A DNA stretch of 64,000 nt from Actinokineospora xionganensis (GCF_014323725.1 NZ_JABVED010000025.1:1-64000), one strand, 5' to 3'; positions 26,093-40,180 are shown, counted from the first letter of the stretch. Numbers and translations: made by a program. Notes: generated by a model not told the origin, from the sequence alone.

Positions 26093-26593
26093 TCATCCCG
26101 CGAGTTCGGCCAGGTGGTGCAGCGAGTTGATGAGGTGTTGCGGGCCGAACGGCGGGAACTGGATGTACTCGCGGATGAACGGCGGCACCGCCGACCAGTC
26201 ATAGGTGAGCGTGACCTCGGTGTCGGACGGGCCGAGTGGCTCGAGGTCGTACCGCCAGATCCAGCCGCCGAACTCCAGTTGGCCGTCGTCCTTCTCCTGC
26301 CCTGTCAGCCAGCCGATGGTGCGTGGGTGGTCGAGCACATGGACTTTGTTGGCCACCTGGTAGTCACCGTTCGGGTGTTTGGCGTGACGCATTTCCATCC
26401 GGAAGAGCTGCCCCACCTCGGTCAGCGTCGCCCGGTCGACCGGTTCCCGCACCCAGCCGGTGCCATCGATCCGGCAATGGGTCGTCGGATCGGCCAGGAC
26501 CGCGAACACCCTCGCGGCGGGCGCGGCGACCGTCAGGGTGGCGCTTACCCGCTCCTGGTCCACCGCGGTGCTCTGGGGAGTGGTGACGGACAT
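26093..26593 (-). CDS. SRPBCC-family protein
   Basis: 166 aa START/Bet v1-like ligand-binding protein (polyketide cyclase/AHSA1 type). Helix-grip elements: ATLTVAAPAARVFAVLADPT at residues ~16-35, then MEMRHAKHPNGDYQVANKVH, TIGWLTGQEKDD and TEVTLTYDWS. No catalytic residue can be assigned. ATG 26593 has GGAGG about 6 nt upstream. Convergent with the sugar operon; a broken rhodanese-CBS gene lies upstream. Confidence 0.87.
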   Translation of the reverse strand: MSVTTPQSTAVDQERVSATLTVAAPAARVFAVLADPTTHCRIDGTGWVREPVDRATLTEVGQLFRMEMRHAKHPNGDYQVANKVHVLDHPRTIGWLTGQEKDDGQLEFGGWIWRYDLEPLGPSDTEVTLTYDWSAVPPFIREYIQFPPFGPQHLINSLHHLAELAG

Positions 26594-26682
26594 CGTGGCC
26601 TCCGGTGCTCGGCGACCGGTTCCTCGCCGGTCTCTCACCTTGACTACGAACGGGCTCGGCGCTTTCCGACATCACCACGAAA

Positions 26683-27490
26683 CTATTCTGCGGACTCGCC
26701 CCGGTGAGTCCCGCGACCGCGGGCCGAGCGGCGGGCAACATCGCCCGGTTCGGCGTGCCGGAGCAGGCCGAGTTCCCGCACGCGCAGCCCCGCACCGCCG
26801 ACTCCCTCGTCGCGACGATCGCGACGCGCGCCGGGGTGCTGCCCGTCGGGACGGGCCACACCGACCAGCGTGCCGTCGAGGTTCGTGACCAGCAGCCACG
26901 GCACCGGTGAGCGCTCCAGCCGCTTCTTCAGCTCCGCGGGAGTCGTGTGCGGTCGGTAGGTGCGTGGCGCTTCCCGCATCACCGCCCTGATCGGACGTGA
27001 CTCCTCCATGGCGCGAGCGCGCGGACCAAGCCGAGGACGATGCCGCTGTCATCGACCACCAGGCAAAGCTCCCAGTCCCCCAGTCGCCCCCTCACTTGGC
27101 CCACTGTCTCGTCCAGCCCGCAGGTCGGCACGGAACCGGTCGGCCGGCGTGGCCAGGTGCGGACCATCCGCGCGGACGCCCTCGAACGGCAGCCCGGCGC
27201 CGATCCAGTCCATCTCGGAGCCCACATAGTCGTAGACGTCGGTGAAACCCAGCGACCCCAGCCGCGCCGCCGCGCGCGCTCATGTCACACAGCGTGTCGT
27301 AGCAGTAGACGACCGCGGCCCGGTCCCGGTTCCGCCTCGACGGCGCCTGCCCGGGCAGTTCGTCGAGCGGGATGTTGACCGCGCCAGGCAGGTGCGCGTC
27401 GTCGAACTCCTTGGCCGCGAGCACTTCGACCGGCTGCGCACCGCGGTCGATCAGCGCCCGGACCTCACGCCGGACCACTTCCCGGACCAT
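26683..27490 (-). pseudogene. rhodanese-CBS protein broken by three frameshifts
   Basis: ATG 27490 with GAGGAGG upstream begins a rhodanese domain (REVRALIDRGAQPVEVLAAK, FDDAHLPGAVNIPLDELPG, active loop VVYCYDTLCDMSAR). At about 27268 the frame shifts: the next frame gives GFTDVYDYVGSEMDWIGAGL and ADGPHLATPADRFRADL. Near 27125 it shifts again to GLDETVGQVRGRLGDWELCL (first CBS), and near 27010 to ESRPIRAVMREAPRTYRPHT and LERSPVPWLLVTNLDGTLVG (second CBS). Each segment reads well, so the decay is recent or the assembly has errors. The intact protein would be a sulfurtransferase-like domain joined to a CBS pair. Confidence 0.78.
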
Positions 27491-27616
27491 CGGACCTCCT
27501 CGGATCGCCTGCTCCTGGGTTCCCCAGCCTGCGGGCGGCCACACACCATCCGCATAATGAGACCCACTGATGGGTACCCACGCCCGACAGCCGACGCGGG
27601 CACCGAAGGGTCATTG

Positions 27617-29287
27617 ATGATCGAGAACACCGGCGGGGACGGGAGCGGCTTCGCCGACCTGGGACTGCGACCCGAACTACGCCAAGCGCTCGTCGGTCTC
27701 GGCTACGAGGAACCCACTCCGATCCAGCGCGCCGCCATCCCACCGCTGCTGCAGGGCCGCGATCTCGTCGGGCAGGCCGCGACCGGGACGGGTAAGACCG
27801 CCGCGTTCGCCCTTCCCCTGCTGCAGCTGATCGCCGACGGCGCCGGGCGGGCCGGGCCCATCGCCCTGGTGCTCGTGCCGACCCGTGAGCTGGCCGTGCA
27901 GGTCTCGGAGGCGATGCACCGCTACGGGCACGACATCGGCGCCCGGGTGCTGCCGATCTACGGTGGTCAGCCCATCGGCCGACAGCTGCGCGCGCTCAGC
28001 CGCGGCGTCGACGTCGTGGTGGCCACGCCCGGGCGCGCGCAGGACCACATCAACCGGGGAACGCTCGACCTGGACGGCATCACGGCCGTCGTGCTCGACG
28101 AGGCCGACGAGATGCTGGACATGGGGTTCGCCGAGGAGATCGAGGCGATCCTCAGCAGCACCCCGGCGGACCGGCAGACCGCCCTGTTCTCCGCGACGAT
28201 GCCGCCGCGGATCGCGGGCATGGTTCGCCGCCACCTGCGCGAGCCGGTGATGGTCCAGCTCGACCGCGAGGCGTCGACCACCGGCGAAAGCCTGCTGGTG
28301 CGGCAGAGCGCCTACGTCGTCCCCCGCGGGCACAAGCCCGCCGCGCTCGGCCGCGTCCTCGACTTGGAGGCGCCCGCGGCGGCGGTCGTGTTCTGCCGCA
28401 CCCGCGACGAGGTCGACCGGCTCACCGAGACCCTCAACGGGCGCGGCCAGAGCGCCGAGGCGCTGCACGGCGGCATGGACCAGCAGCAGCGTGACCGGGT
28501 GATGAACCGGCTGCGCGCGGGCACGATCGACCTGGTCGTGGCCACCGACGTGGCCGCCCGCGGGCTCGACATCGAGCAGCTGACCCACGTGGTGAACTAC
28601 GACGTGCCCAGCGCGGCCGAGTCCTACGTCCACCGCATCGGGCGCGTCGGTCGAGCGGGCCGCGAGGGCACTGCCATCACCCTGGTCGAGCCGCGCGAGC
28701 ACCGGATGCTCAAGTCCATCGAGCGCGCCACCGGCCGGCGGATCACGGTGGAGAAGCTGCCCACCGTCGCCGATCTGCGCGCCAGGCGGCTTGACCTGAC
28801 CCGCGCCGCTCTCCGGGAGAGCCTCCTGGAGGACGACCTCGAGAAGTTCCGCGGCGTCATCGAGCCGCTCTGCGAAGAGTTCGACCTGTTCGACGTGGCG
28901 CTCGCCGCGGTCAAACTGGCCCAGGAGACCAGCGGAACCGTTGACGAGGAAGAACTCCCGGAGGCCGAACCGCCCCCGGCCGACGACCAGGGCCGCCGCC
29001 GCAAGAGCCCGGGACGCCCGAGCACTCGTCGGTCCGGCAGTGGCATGACCCGCCTGTTCGTGGGCAGCGGCCGTTCCTCGGGCGTGCGCCCACAGGACCT
29101 GGTCGGCGCGATCACCGGCGAGTCCACACTGTCCGGCCGCGACATCGGCGCCATCGAAATAGCCGACCGGTTCTCCCTGGTCGAGGTCCCCGAGGCCGCC
29201 GCCGAAGACGTGATCGTCGCGCTGCGGCGGGCCACCATCAAGGGCAGGCGGACCACGGTCCGCCGCGAGCGCCACGTGCCCCGGTAA
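27617..29287 (+). CDS. DEAD-box RNA helicase with DbpA-like RNA-binding tail
   Basis: ATP-dependent RNA helicase, 556 aa. Motifs in order: Q motif GYEEPTPIQRAAIP, I ATGTGKTAAF, Ia PTRELAVQ, II VLDEADEML, III SATMP, IV-VI in VVFCRTRDEVDRL, ATDVAARGLDIEQL and YVHRIGRVGRAG. A linker of acidic then basic residues leads to a C-terminal DbpA-type RNA-binding domain (TRLFVGSGRSSGVRPQDLVG ... IKGRRTTVRRER), as in CsdA/DeaD. Start ATG 27617 with GAAGGG 6 nt before. Likely role in cold adaptation or ribosome assembly. Divergent from the rhodanese-CBS pseudogene. Confidence 0.94.
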   Translation: MIENTGGDGSGFADLGLRPELRQALVGLGYEEPTPIQRAAIPPLLQGRDLVGQAATGTGKTAAFALPLLQLIADGAGRAGPIALVLVPTRELAVQVSEAMHRYGHDIGARVLPIYGGQPIGRQLRALSRGVDVVVATPGRAQDHINRGTLDLDGITAVVLDEADEMLDMGFAEEIEAILSSTPADRQTALFSATMPPRIAGMVRRHLREPVMVQLDREASTTGESLLVRQSAYVVPRGHKPAALGRVLDLEAPAAAVVFCRTRDEVDRLTETLNGRGQSAEALHGGMDQQQRDRVMNRLRAGTIDLVVATDVAARGLDIEQLTHVVNYDVPSAAESYVHRIGRVGRAGREGTAITLVEPREHRMLKSIERATGRRITVEKLPTVADLRARRLDLTRAALRESLLEDDLEKFRGVIEPLCEEFDLFDVALAAVKLAQETSGTVDEEELPEAEPPPADDQGRRRKSPGRPSTRRSGSGMTRLFVGSGRSSGVRPQDLVGAITGESTLSGRDIGAIEIADRFSLVEVPEAAAEDVIVALRRATIKGRRTTVRRERHVPR

Positions 29288-29339
29288 CCCACCGGCATTC
29301 CGCCGCCGCGTGTCAGTCCTCTGTGGCACGATCCGAAGA

Positions 29340-29783
29340 GTGACCAGCAGACCCGACGAGGAACAGCGGCTGAGCGATCTCGTGCGGCTGCGCCGCGTCC
29401 GCGACCGGATGGACCGGGAGTACGCGCAGCCGCTGGACGTCGAGGCGCTCGCCCGGGGCGCGCACATGTCGGCCGGGCACCTGAGCCGGGAGTTCCGCCG
29501 GGCCTACGGCGAGTCGCCGTACGGCTATCTCATGACGCGGCGGATCGAGCGGGCGATGGCGTTGCTGCGGGTCGGCGAACTCAGCGTCACCGAGGTCTGC
29601 TTCGCCGTCGGCTGCTCGTCGCTGGGCACCTTCAGCACCCGCTTCACCGAACTGGTCGGAATGCCACCCAGCGTCTACAAGCGCGAGGCGGCGCGGGCGA
29701 CGGCGGGGCTGCCGTCGTGCGTGGCGAAACAGGTCACCCGACCGGTCAGGAATCGAGAAGCGCCCGCATCGAGCCTCACCTAG
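29340..29783 (+). CDS. AraC-family regulator (HTH only)
   Basis: 147 aa regulator made almost only of the AraC/XylS double helix-turn-helix: LDVEALARGAHMSAGHLSREF (first HTH) and ELSVTEVCFAVGCSSLGTFSTRF (second), ending VGMPPSVYKREA. No ligand-binding domain, as in SoxS/MarA-like proteins. GTG 29340 chosen as the nearest start to the family N-terminus. It sits 10 nt before a VOC-family gene and a UvrA paralog on the same strand, and may activate them. Confidence 0.9.
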   Translation: MTSRPDEEQRLSDLVRLRRVRDRMDREYAQPLDVEALARGAHMSAGHLSREFRRAYGESPYGYLMTRRIERAMALLRVGELSVTEVCFAVGCSSLGTFSTRFTELVGMPPSVYKREAARATAGLPSCVAKQVTRPVRNREAPASSLT

Positions 29784-29793
29784 CGTGGCCGCC

Positions 29794-30204
29794 ATGGACA
29801 TCACCATTCACACCACCGTTCTCCCCCACGACGACCCGGAGGCCTCCGTGGCCTTCTACCGCGACACCCTCGGCTTCGAGGTCCGCACCGATGTCGGGCA
29901 GGGCAAGATGCGCTGGATCACGGTCGGGCCCGCGGGCAGGCCCGACACGTCCATCCTGCTGGCGCCGCCCGCCGCAGACCCGGGCATCACCGAGGACGAA
30001 CGCCGCACCATCGCCGAGATGATGGCCAAGGGCACCTACGGCTGGATCCTGCTGGCCACCAAGGACCTCGACGGCACCTTCGAGCAGTTGCAGTCCGGCG
30101 ACGCCGAGGTCGTCCAGGAGCCGACCGAGCAGCCCTACGGGGTCCGCGACTGCGCCTTCCGCGATCCCGCGGGCAACCTGGTCCGCATCCAAGAACTGCG
30201 CTGA
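29794..30204 (+). CDS. VOC-superfamily (glyoxalase/bleomycin-resistance-like) protein
   Basis: 136 aa with the two beta-alpha-beta-beta-beta modules of the vicinal oxygen chelate fold: ITIHTTVLPHDDPEASVAFY, GWILLATKDLDGTFEQL and VRDCAFRDPAGNLVRIQEL (metal Glu at the end). It may bind or modify a toxic small molecule. ATG 29794 was taken; a GTG three codons upstream is in frame. Between an AraC regulator and a UvrA paralog, suggesting a resistance-type operon. Confidence 0.89.
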   Translation: MDITIHTTVLPHDDPEASVAFYRDTLGFEVRTDVGQGKMRWITVGPAGRPDTSILLAPPAADPGITEDERRTIAEMMAKGTYGWILLATKDLDGTFEQLQSGDAEVVQEPTEQPYGVRDCAFRDPAGNLVRIQELR

Positions 30205-30253
30205 AAACCTAGTCGAAACCGGCGGCGGGCGACCCCGCTTCACAGATGGAGAC

Positions 30254-32647
<2,394 letters not shown>

Positions 32648-32668
32648 CCGAGTCCTATCGCGACACCG

Positions 32669-32704
32669 ACGGCCTGCCCTCCGCTCACCCGGAGGGCAGG
32701 CCGT
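32669..32704 (+). terminator. rho-independent-like terminator after the UvrA paralog
   Basis: 32669-32682 pairs perfectly with 32691-32704 (14 bp, loop GCTCACCC), followed by TTTGG. It lies 22 nt after the stop at 32647. Confidence 0.85.
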
Positions 32705-32991
32705 TTGGCATTACCTGGCCACTGACCGTGAACAGTCACCACACCGGCATTTCGGGTGTTTGAATACCCGCCCAATGGCACTCCCCCACTTGAAAGAAAG
32801 GTTCGCGCCCGACTGAAAGGCTGATCAATTCGGCCGTGGGCGGCCGGTATTCGCCTGCGCGTTCCCGGCCCGCGTGGCCGATTCGTCGGCACGACCGTCC
32901 GACCACGTCCTGCGTCGTGGCCGGTTCGGTGTTCGTCCCCATAGGTGGTTCCCCCTGCATCCGGTGGCTCGACGCCACGGGAAGGATCCCC
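32705..32991 (+). promoter_or_regulatory. upstream region of the secreted HExxH protein
   Basis: 287 bp without a gene. It contains AT-richer patches (ccacttgaaagaaaggttcg near 32788, gactgaaaggctgatcaattcgg near 32812) that may hold a promoter; no defined operator is visible. AAGGA at 32982-32986 is the ribosome site of the next gene. Confidence 0.4.
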
Positions 32992-35127
32992 ATGTCTGCC
33001 AAACCCCTGCGCTATACCGTGGCGGCCTTAGCGGCCACGGCTTTCGTCGCCGTCGTCAGTCCGTTCTCCCCCGCTTCGGCGCAATCGCCGGTCTCGTGTG
33101 AGGCCGGTGGCCACGCCCATCCCGACAGCAGGCGGGCGCCCGGCTGCGTCAGCGCGACCGTGCGCCTCGACCGGCTGCCCGCCAAAGGCGAGTCGGCGAC
33201 CCTGACGATCACGCTGCGGAGCCAGTTGGCGATCGACGCCGCGCGGCTGCAGGTGCGGCTGCCGAGCCACCTGCGACTCGACACCGCGGGCACCTCGATC
33301 TCCGCGCCGCGTCCGGTCGGGCTGGATCAGGTCGCCGAGGAGACGTTCGCTCTCAGCACCGAGGGCCGCACCGTCACACTCGAGGTCACCGCCCTGGGCG
33401 CGGGCCCCGCGCAGATCCAGGCGGATGTGGTCGACACCGCCGACCCCAGCCGCGCACGGTCCGCGCACGGCTCGACCGAGTTCACCGTCGGCGAGCGCCC
33501 CGGCGGTTCCCGTGCCGGTGTCGGAGGCAACGACAGCCCGGCCGTGGACGCGGGCGCGGTGCGGCCGACGCCCAACGGGACCGCCGCGGCCGTCCCGACG
33601 GCGCAGACCGCGTCGGTGTCGGCCGCCGGGCAGATCTGCGCCACCGGCCAGTTCACGTACGCGGATAACACCGGCACCTGGCGCGTCGGCCGCAACATCT
33701 CGGTGGCCGTGTTGGGCCGAACCACGTCCTCGGCGACCACCCAGACCTACGCGACCGGCCTGACCAGCGCCACCGACGGCCGGTACTCGGTGTGCTTCAC
33801 CTCGCCGGTCACCACGATGTATTCGGTGTCGGTGCGGTTCACCTCCGCGTCCAGCGTCTGGCAGGTGACCGACAACCGGGGCGCGATCGCCTACACGGTC
33901 ACCACCAGCGCGAAGACCAACGTGGCGTCGGGGACCAACCCGGCGTTCGGCGTCACCTCGCCGCCGAGCACCCACATGCGGGGCTGGCACGCCTACGACA
34001 CGCTGAACCTGCTGTGGGCGATCCGGTCGTCGGGCACGGGCTGCTGGACCGCGCGCGAGACCTCCAACTGCACGAAGCTCACGCTGCACTGGCAGCCGGG
34101 CAGCACGGACGGCACGTACTTCAACAACAACCTGCCTTATGGGCAGCGGTATGTCGCGCTGATGGACGGCGACCCCAACTCCGAGCACCTCGTGCTGCAC
34201 GAGGCCGGCCACGCGTTCATGGACCTGCTTTACGCAGGCTGGTGGCCGGTGTTCGACTGCCCGGACCCGCACTACCTGCACAAGCGCAGCGGCGCGAGTT
34301 GCGGGTGGACCGAGGGCTTCGCCAACGCGATCGCCGGCCACGCCAAGGGCGACGGCCTGTTCGTCTTCCCCGGGGGCGAGACGGTCGACCTGATGAACAC
34401 CACCCCGTTCGACCCGAGCCAGCCGGTGAGCCGCACCAACCCGGAGAACGGCGACTGGGTGGAACTCCGCGTCGCGGGCGCCCTGATCGACCTGTGGCGC
34501 AAGACGGACGGCGGCCCGGCGGGCACCTTCGACAACATGCGCCGCTACGGCTCGACCACCTTCCGCGAATGGTTCAACGACGACCGGCCACTGACCGGGC
34601 TGGACGTGTCCGCGACCGCCCGGAACCTGGTGTACACGCACACAATCGATTACCGCGACACCACCACCCCGCCGCCCCCCGGCGGCGTGACCAATGGCGG
34701 CTTCGAGAGCGGCACCGCGAACTGGACGATCACCGGCGGAGTGGTGGGCAACTGGACCACGTACCCCGCGCACCAGGGCTCCTGGTACGCGTGGATGGGC
34801 GGCAACGGCACCAACAACACCGACACCCTGTCCCAGCAGATCACCATCCCCGCAGGGACATCGACGCTCGGCTACCACCTCCGAGTCGTCACCGAGGAGA
34901 CCGGTTCGACTGTCTACGACACCGTCAAGGTCCAGGTCGTCGACGGGTCGACCACCACGACCCTGAGCACATGGTCGAACGTCAACGCGGGCACCTCCTA
35001 TGTGTACCGCACGGCGAATCTCTCGCAGTGGCAGGGGAAAACGGTAACCCTGAAGTTCGTCAGCGTCGAGGACTACTCGCTGCGGACCGACTTCCTGATC
35101 GACACCATCGGGATCGCCACGTCCTGA
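32992..35127 (+). CDS. large secreted HExxH protein with C-terminal carbohydrate-binding-like domain
   Basis: 711 aa, exported by MSAKPLRYTVAALAATAFVAVV...PASA. Residues ~30-190 look like an Ig-like adhesive module with a Cys pair; a linker (AAAVPTAQTASVSAAGQIC) leads to a second beta domain; residues ~390-420 carry HLVLHEAGHAFMD, a zincin HExxH motif, with GWTEGFANAIAGHAKGDG following (possible third ligand Glu/His). After a Thr/Pro linker (TTPPPPGG) the last ~150 residues form a jelly roll typical of carbohydrate-binding or MAM-like modules (GGFESGTANWTITGG). Probable metallopeptidase acting outside the cell; substrate unknown. Start ATG with AAGGA 5 nt upstream. Confidence 0.82.
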   Translation: MSAKPLRYTVAALAATAFVAVVSPFSPASAQSPVSCEAGGHAHPDSRRAPGCVSATVRLDRLPAKGESATLTITLRSQLAIDAARLQVRLPSHLRLDTAGTSISAPRPVGLDQVAEETFALSTEGRTVTLEVTALGAGPAQIQADVVDTADPSRARSAHGSTEFTVGERPGGSRAGVGGNDSPAVDAGAVRPTPNGTAAAVPTAQTASVSAAGQICATGQFTYADNTGTWRVGRNISVAVLGRTTSSATTQTYATGLTSATDGRYSVCFTSPVTTMYSVSVRFTSASSVWQVTDNRGAIAYTVTTSAKTNVASGTNPAFGVTSPPSTHMRGWHAYDTLNLLWAIRSSGTGCWTARETSNCTKLTLHWQPGSTDGTYFNNNLPYGQRYVALMDGDPNSEHLVLHEAGHAFMDLLYAGWWPVFDCPDPHYLHKRSGASCGWTEGFANAIAGHAKGDGLFVFPGGETVDLMNTTPFDPSQPVSRTNPENGDWVELRVAGALIDLWRKTDGGPAGTFDNMRRYGSTTFREWFNDDRPLTGLDVSATARNLVYTHTIDYRDTTTPPPPGGVTNGGFESGTANWTITGGVVGNWTTYPAHQGSWYAWMGGNGTNNTDTLSQQITIPAGTSTLGYHLRVVTEETGSTVYDTVKVQVVDGSTTTTLSTWSNVNAGTSYVYRTANLSQWQGKTVTLKFVSVEDYSLRTDFLIDTIGIATS

Positions 35128-35218
35128 GGTGTGCGCGGGTCAGACCGCCGACCAAGGTGACGAACTCCCCGCGGCCCCTGCACCGCGTCGCCACCGGTGG
35201 TTGCGGCTGACTTGGTAT

Positions 35219-35256
35219 GAGGCCGGGGTGGATGCCGTTTCGTCCACCCCGGCCTC
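35219..35256. terminator. perfect 14-bp hairpin
   Basis: 35219-35232 and 35243-35256 are perfect complements with a 10-nt loop (TGCCGTTTCG). It lies 92 bp after the HExxH gene and about 290 bp beyond the convergent phosphotransferase gene, so it can end both transcripts. Confidence 0.75.
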
Positions 35257-35340
35257 GCCCCGGGGAGACAATGTCCTTTGTGGATAGCGCTCCGCCTGCA
35301 CACCTCGGACAGCAACCGCACGAGACGGCTCTCCCCCTGA

Positions 35341-35446
35341 CTCCGGGCGGGTCACCTTCAGGGACGCGTCTGCCCCCAAGCTCCGGACGGGTCACCTTCA
35401 GGGGTTCGTCCCGCCTCCTAGCTTCGATTATGGTCGCCTTCAGGGG
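35341..35446. repeat. three direct repeats, ~40-bp period
   Basis: CTCCGGGCGGGTCACCTTCAGGG (written here as unit 1 from 35341), a near-identical unit from 35381, and a diverged unit ending in GGTCGCCTTCAGGGG (35432-35446). The shared core GGTCACCTTCAGGG recurs at spacings of 40 and 42 bp. No gene is convincing here, and the region lies between convergent genes, so it is intergenic repeat DNA of unknown role. Confidence 0.7.
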
Positions 35447-35546
35447 CCGCACTTCGCCCCCGCGTTTCCCCATCGCCCCACTGTTGGGGTCGACGGCGGG
35501 GACCGGTTCGATCGGCCGGCGCGACGGCCCGCAGTGTCGGGAGTGT

Positions 35547-36529
35547 CTATTGTGGATGCTCATTGCCGGCGCGAGTCAGTGTCAGGACGTGTGCGAGTTG
35601 TCCTGGGGTGGGCAGTATTCGGAGTGCCTCATCGATCTCGCGTTCTGCCCACTCCCGGTGGCGAGGTCGAGCTTGTTGGTCTGTTGCGATTCTCGTTTGG
35701 GTCAACAGGAAGTTCAGTCTGCTGGCGATCAGCATCGAGAAGTCCGCTTGCTCGGTGATGCGGCCCGGGCCGCCCTCCCCCACATACGCCTCATACATCG
35801 CACCCATGGCCACAAAGTCGGGTGTCGGGTCGCTGAACCAATCGAACAAGGCGCGGGCCAGTTCCCTGCCCGGCTCCGCCGGGCCGAGGTTGTCCCAGTC
35901 GACGACCACCAGTTCACCCTCCGGGTCCGCGAGGACGTTCTCCGGGTGTAGGTCGCGGTGACAGATGATCAAGGTGTCGGGGTCGGCAGGTGTGACGGCC
36001 GCACAAACGTCGGGCAGGGTCGGGAGTCGGTCGGCGAGTCGCGTGGCCCAGGCCGCACCCGATTCAGCTGCCGCGGTCCAGCGGCGAAAGGCGGGAACGG
36101 TGTCATACCAGGGATCCGGCGCTCCCCCGCCAGGTTCGGTCGACGCGGCGGAAGAGCACTTGTGCAAGCGTGCGAGCAACGATCCGAGGTCTCGCGGGAC
36201 GGCTTGGGCGGTCAGGTCAAGCGGCTGCAGGTCTATCCAGTCGTAAAGGCGCAGCCACTTCCCGTCAGGGCCGAACAGGTGTCGTCCGAAGCGGTCGGGA
36301 TGGCCCACGGGAAACCGCACGCCCGCCTCCGCCGCCCGCCGGGTGAACTCCAGTTCTGCCTCGATCAGGGCCGCTGACGGCGGCTCGGCGAAGATCTCCT
36401 TGAGCGCGTACCGGGTCGAGCCGACGTCGAGACGCCAGATCTGGCCCAGAGCGCCCCGCGGCCCGGCCGAGATCTCCACCGCATCCCACCCGAAAGCGTC
36501 GCGGACCGTGGTGATCAGCTCCGGTGTCC

Positions 36530-36533
<4 letters not shown>
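35547..36533 (-). CDS. aminoglycoside-phosphotransferase-family kinase
   Basis: Small-molecule kinase (APH/choline-kinase fold), 328 aa. N-lobe FGWDAVEISAGPRGALGQIW with the ATP Lys in YALKEIFAEPP; catalytic loop HRDLHPENVLADPEGE; metal Asp in VVVDWDNLGPAEPGREL. C-terminal helices follow. Substrate unknown: a resistance role is possible but many are housekeeping kinases. The GTG start overlaps the SecDF stop (GTGA at 36530-36533), so it is translationally coupled to that frameshifted gene. Confidence 0.87.
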
Positions 36534-38808
<2,275 letters not shown>

Positions 38809-38854
38809 GGGACAACCCGGCGGGACACGCGGGACAACGCCCGCGCGCGGAGAC

Positions 38855-39229
38855 CTACAGATCCACTCGCCGGGTAGGCGGCGCTCGATCGCCGATCGCG
38901 CCGCGGTGCGCCCACCGTGGCGCGGAGGAAAGGAAGTCGTCGAGAGGGACGGAAGCGACCGGACGCGGCCAGGGCGCCACGGCAGGCGCGGGTGGCACGG
39001 CCGCGGGCTGGGCGTACGCGACCTCTTTGGCCACCCGCCAGGCCGAACGGGACGGCGCCATCACGTCGACGTGCGGCCCGCCGACGGTGGCCCCGGCCTC
39101 GGCGGGCTCCGGCGCGACCGGCGCCGCTCCCGCGATGGGCGCGGCGACGGACACGAGCACGGTCGCGAACAGCGCGAGCAGCAACAGCAGGCAGTGCCGC
39201 AGTCGGCTCGCCACGCTCGCTCGCTCCAT
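38855..39229 (-). CDS. small secreted hypothetical protein
   Basis: 124 aa, no family recognised. The N-terminus is a clear signal peptide (MERASVASRLRHCLLLLLAL, then FATVLVSVAAPIAGA). The mature part is short, Pro/Ala-rich and ends ...APPTRRVDL without repeats. ATG 39229 is preceded by GGGGG. It stands 46 nt before the SecDF gene on the same strand, so it is probably its first cistron; a link to export is only guessed from this. Confidence 0.65.
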   Translation of the reverse strand: MERASVASRLRHCLLLLLALFATVLVSVAAPIAGAAPVAPEPAEAGATVGGPHVDVMAPSRSAWRVAKEVAYAQPAAVPPAPAVAPWPRPVASVPLDDFLSSAPRWAHRGAIGDRAPPTRRVDL

Positions 39230-39294
39230 CACGCCCCCAGGGTCGCCCGCCACCCTACGCGAACTCCTGGGTCGACCAAAGGAAGTCCGAGGGC

Positions 39295-40023
39295 TCAATC
39301 GCGCGCGGGGAAGATCCCGTTGACGCAGATGCTGTAGGTCATGTTGTCGGGCGCGGCGGCCCGGAGGTCGGGCAGCGCGAAGGTCACCCGGCCGTCGCCG
39401 CCATAGGTGGTGCCGATCAGGGCGAACAGGGCCTGGTTCTGGTTGATGGGCAGGAGTTGGCCGTTCGCGGGCACACCGTTCGCGACCGTGCCCGCGTGCA
39501 GGATGATCTCGGAAATCGTGCACTCGCGGCCGCGACCGGAAGCGGCGGTGTTGGTGTTCGTGCCGAAGACCCCGGCGGTCCCGGACGGACCCTGCGGGCC
39601 TTGCGGCCCCTGAGGCCCTTCCGGGCCCGCGGGTCCGGTGGCACCCGTGGCTCCGGTGGGACCGACCGGTCCGGCGGGTCCCGCGGGTCCCGCGGGTCCA
39701 GCAGGCCCCGTGGCCCCGGTGGCACCCGTGGCTCCGGTCGGCCCGGCAGGACCTGCCGGTCCCTCGGGTCCCTGGGGTCCGGCCGGTCCGGCGATGTTCC
39801 ACGAGATCGGTGTCTCCCGGGTCGAGCACTGCTGACCCGCGGCCGCATCGATCACCCGGAGGACCTTGGTGACGTTGTTGACGCACCCGTCGATCCGCGG
39901 CTCCGGCTCCGCCGCGGCCATGCTCGCCGCCGTCACCGAACCCAGCAACGCGACTCCGGCGACGATAAGGGTCGCCCGGCGGGTCGGCGTCGGCCACCCG
40001 ATTCCTGCCATCGTGCTCACCAT
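39295..40023 (-). CDS. secreted collagen-like protein with phage-tail-collar domain
   Basis: 242 aa. A signal-like hydrophobic segment ([20 protein letters not shown]) is followed by a short Cys-containing region ([20 protein letters not shown]), then about 24 uninterrupted Gly-X-Y triplets (residues ~80-151, e.g. [20 protein letters not shown]), then a tail-collar type domain ([59 protein letters not shown]). Tail-collar domains are best known from phage tail fibres and microcystin-dependent proteins; here it trimerises a collagen-like stalk, probably at the surface. Start uncertain: ATG 40023, GTG 40020 or ATG 40011. Confidence 0.85.
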   Translation of the reverse strand: MVSTMAGIGWPTPTRRATLIVAGVALLGSVTAASMAAAEPEPRIDGCVNNVTKVLRVIDAAAGQQCSTRETPISWNIAGPAGPQGPEGPAGPAGPTGATGATGATGPAGPAGPAGPAGPVGPTGATGATGPAGPEGPQGPQGPQGPSGTAGVFGTNTNTAASGRGRECTISEIILHAGTVANGVPANGQLLPINQNQALFALIGTTYGGDGRVTFALPDLRAAAPDNMTYSICVNGIFPARD

Positions 40024-40180
40024 CCTTGGTCAAGGCGGAGAGTCCTGTCGCTCAGGTCCGCTACCCACGACCGGGACGCACCACGATGGTTACATGGCCG
40101 ATTCGAGGCCCGCCGTTACGGCCTCGAAGCACCATTGACCGTCCACACCGGTCACATCACTCGTTGTGCACCACGGCGGG

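Noticed and set aside
35060-35563. Possible 167-aa protein over the direct repeats
   Set aside because: It would read the repeats as protein, has no ribosome site or motif, and overlaps the end of the HExxH gene.
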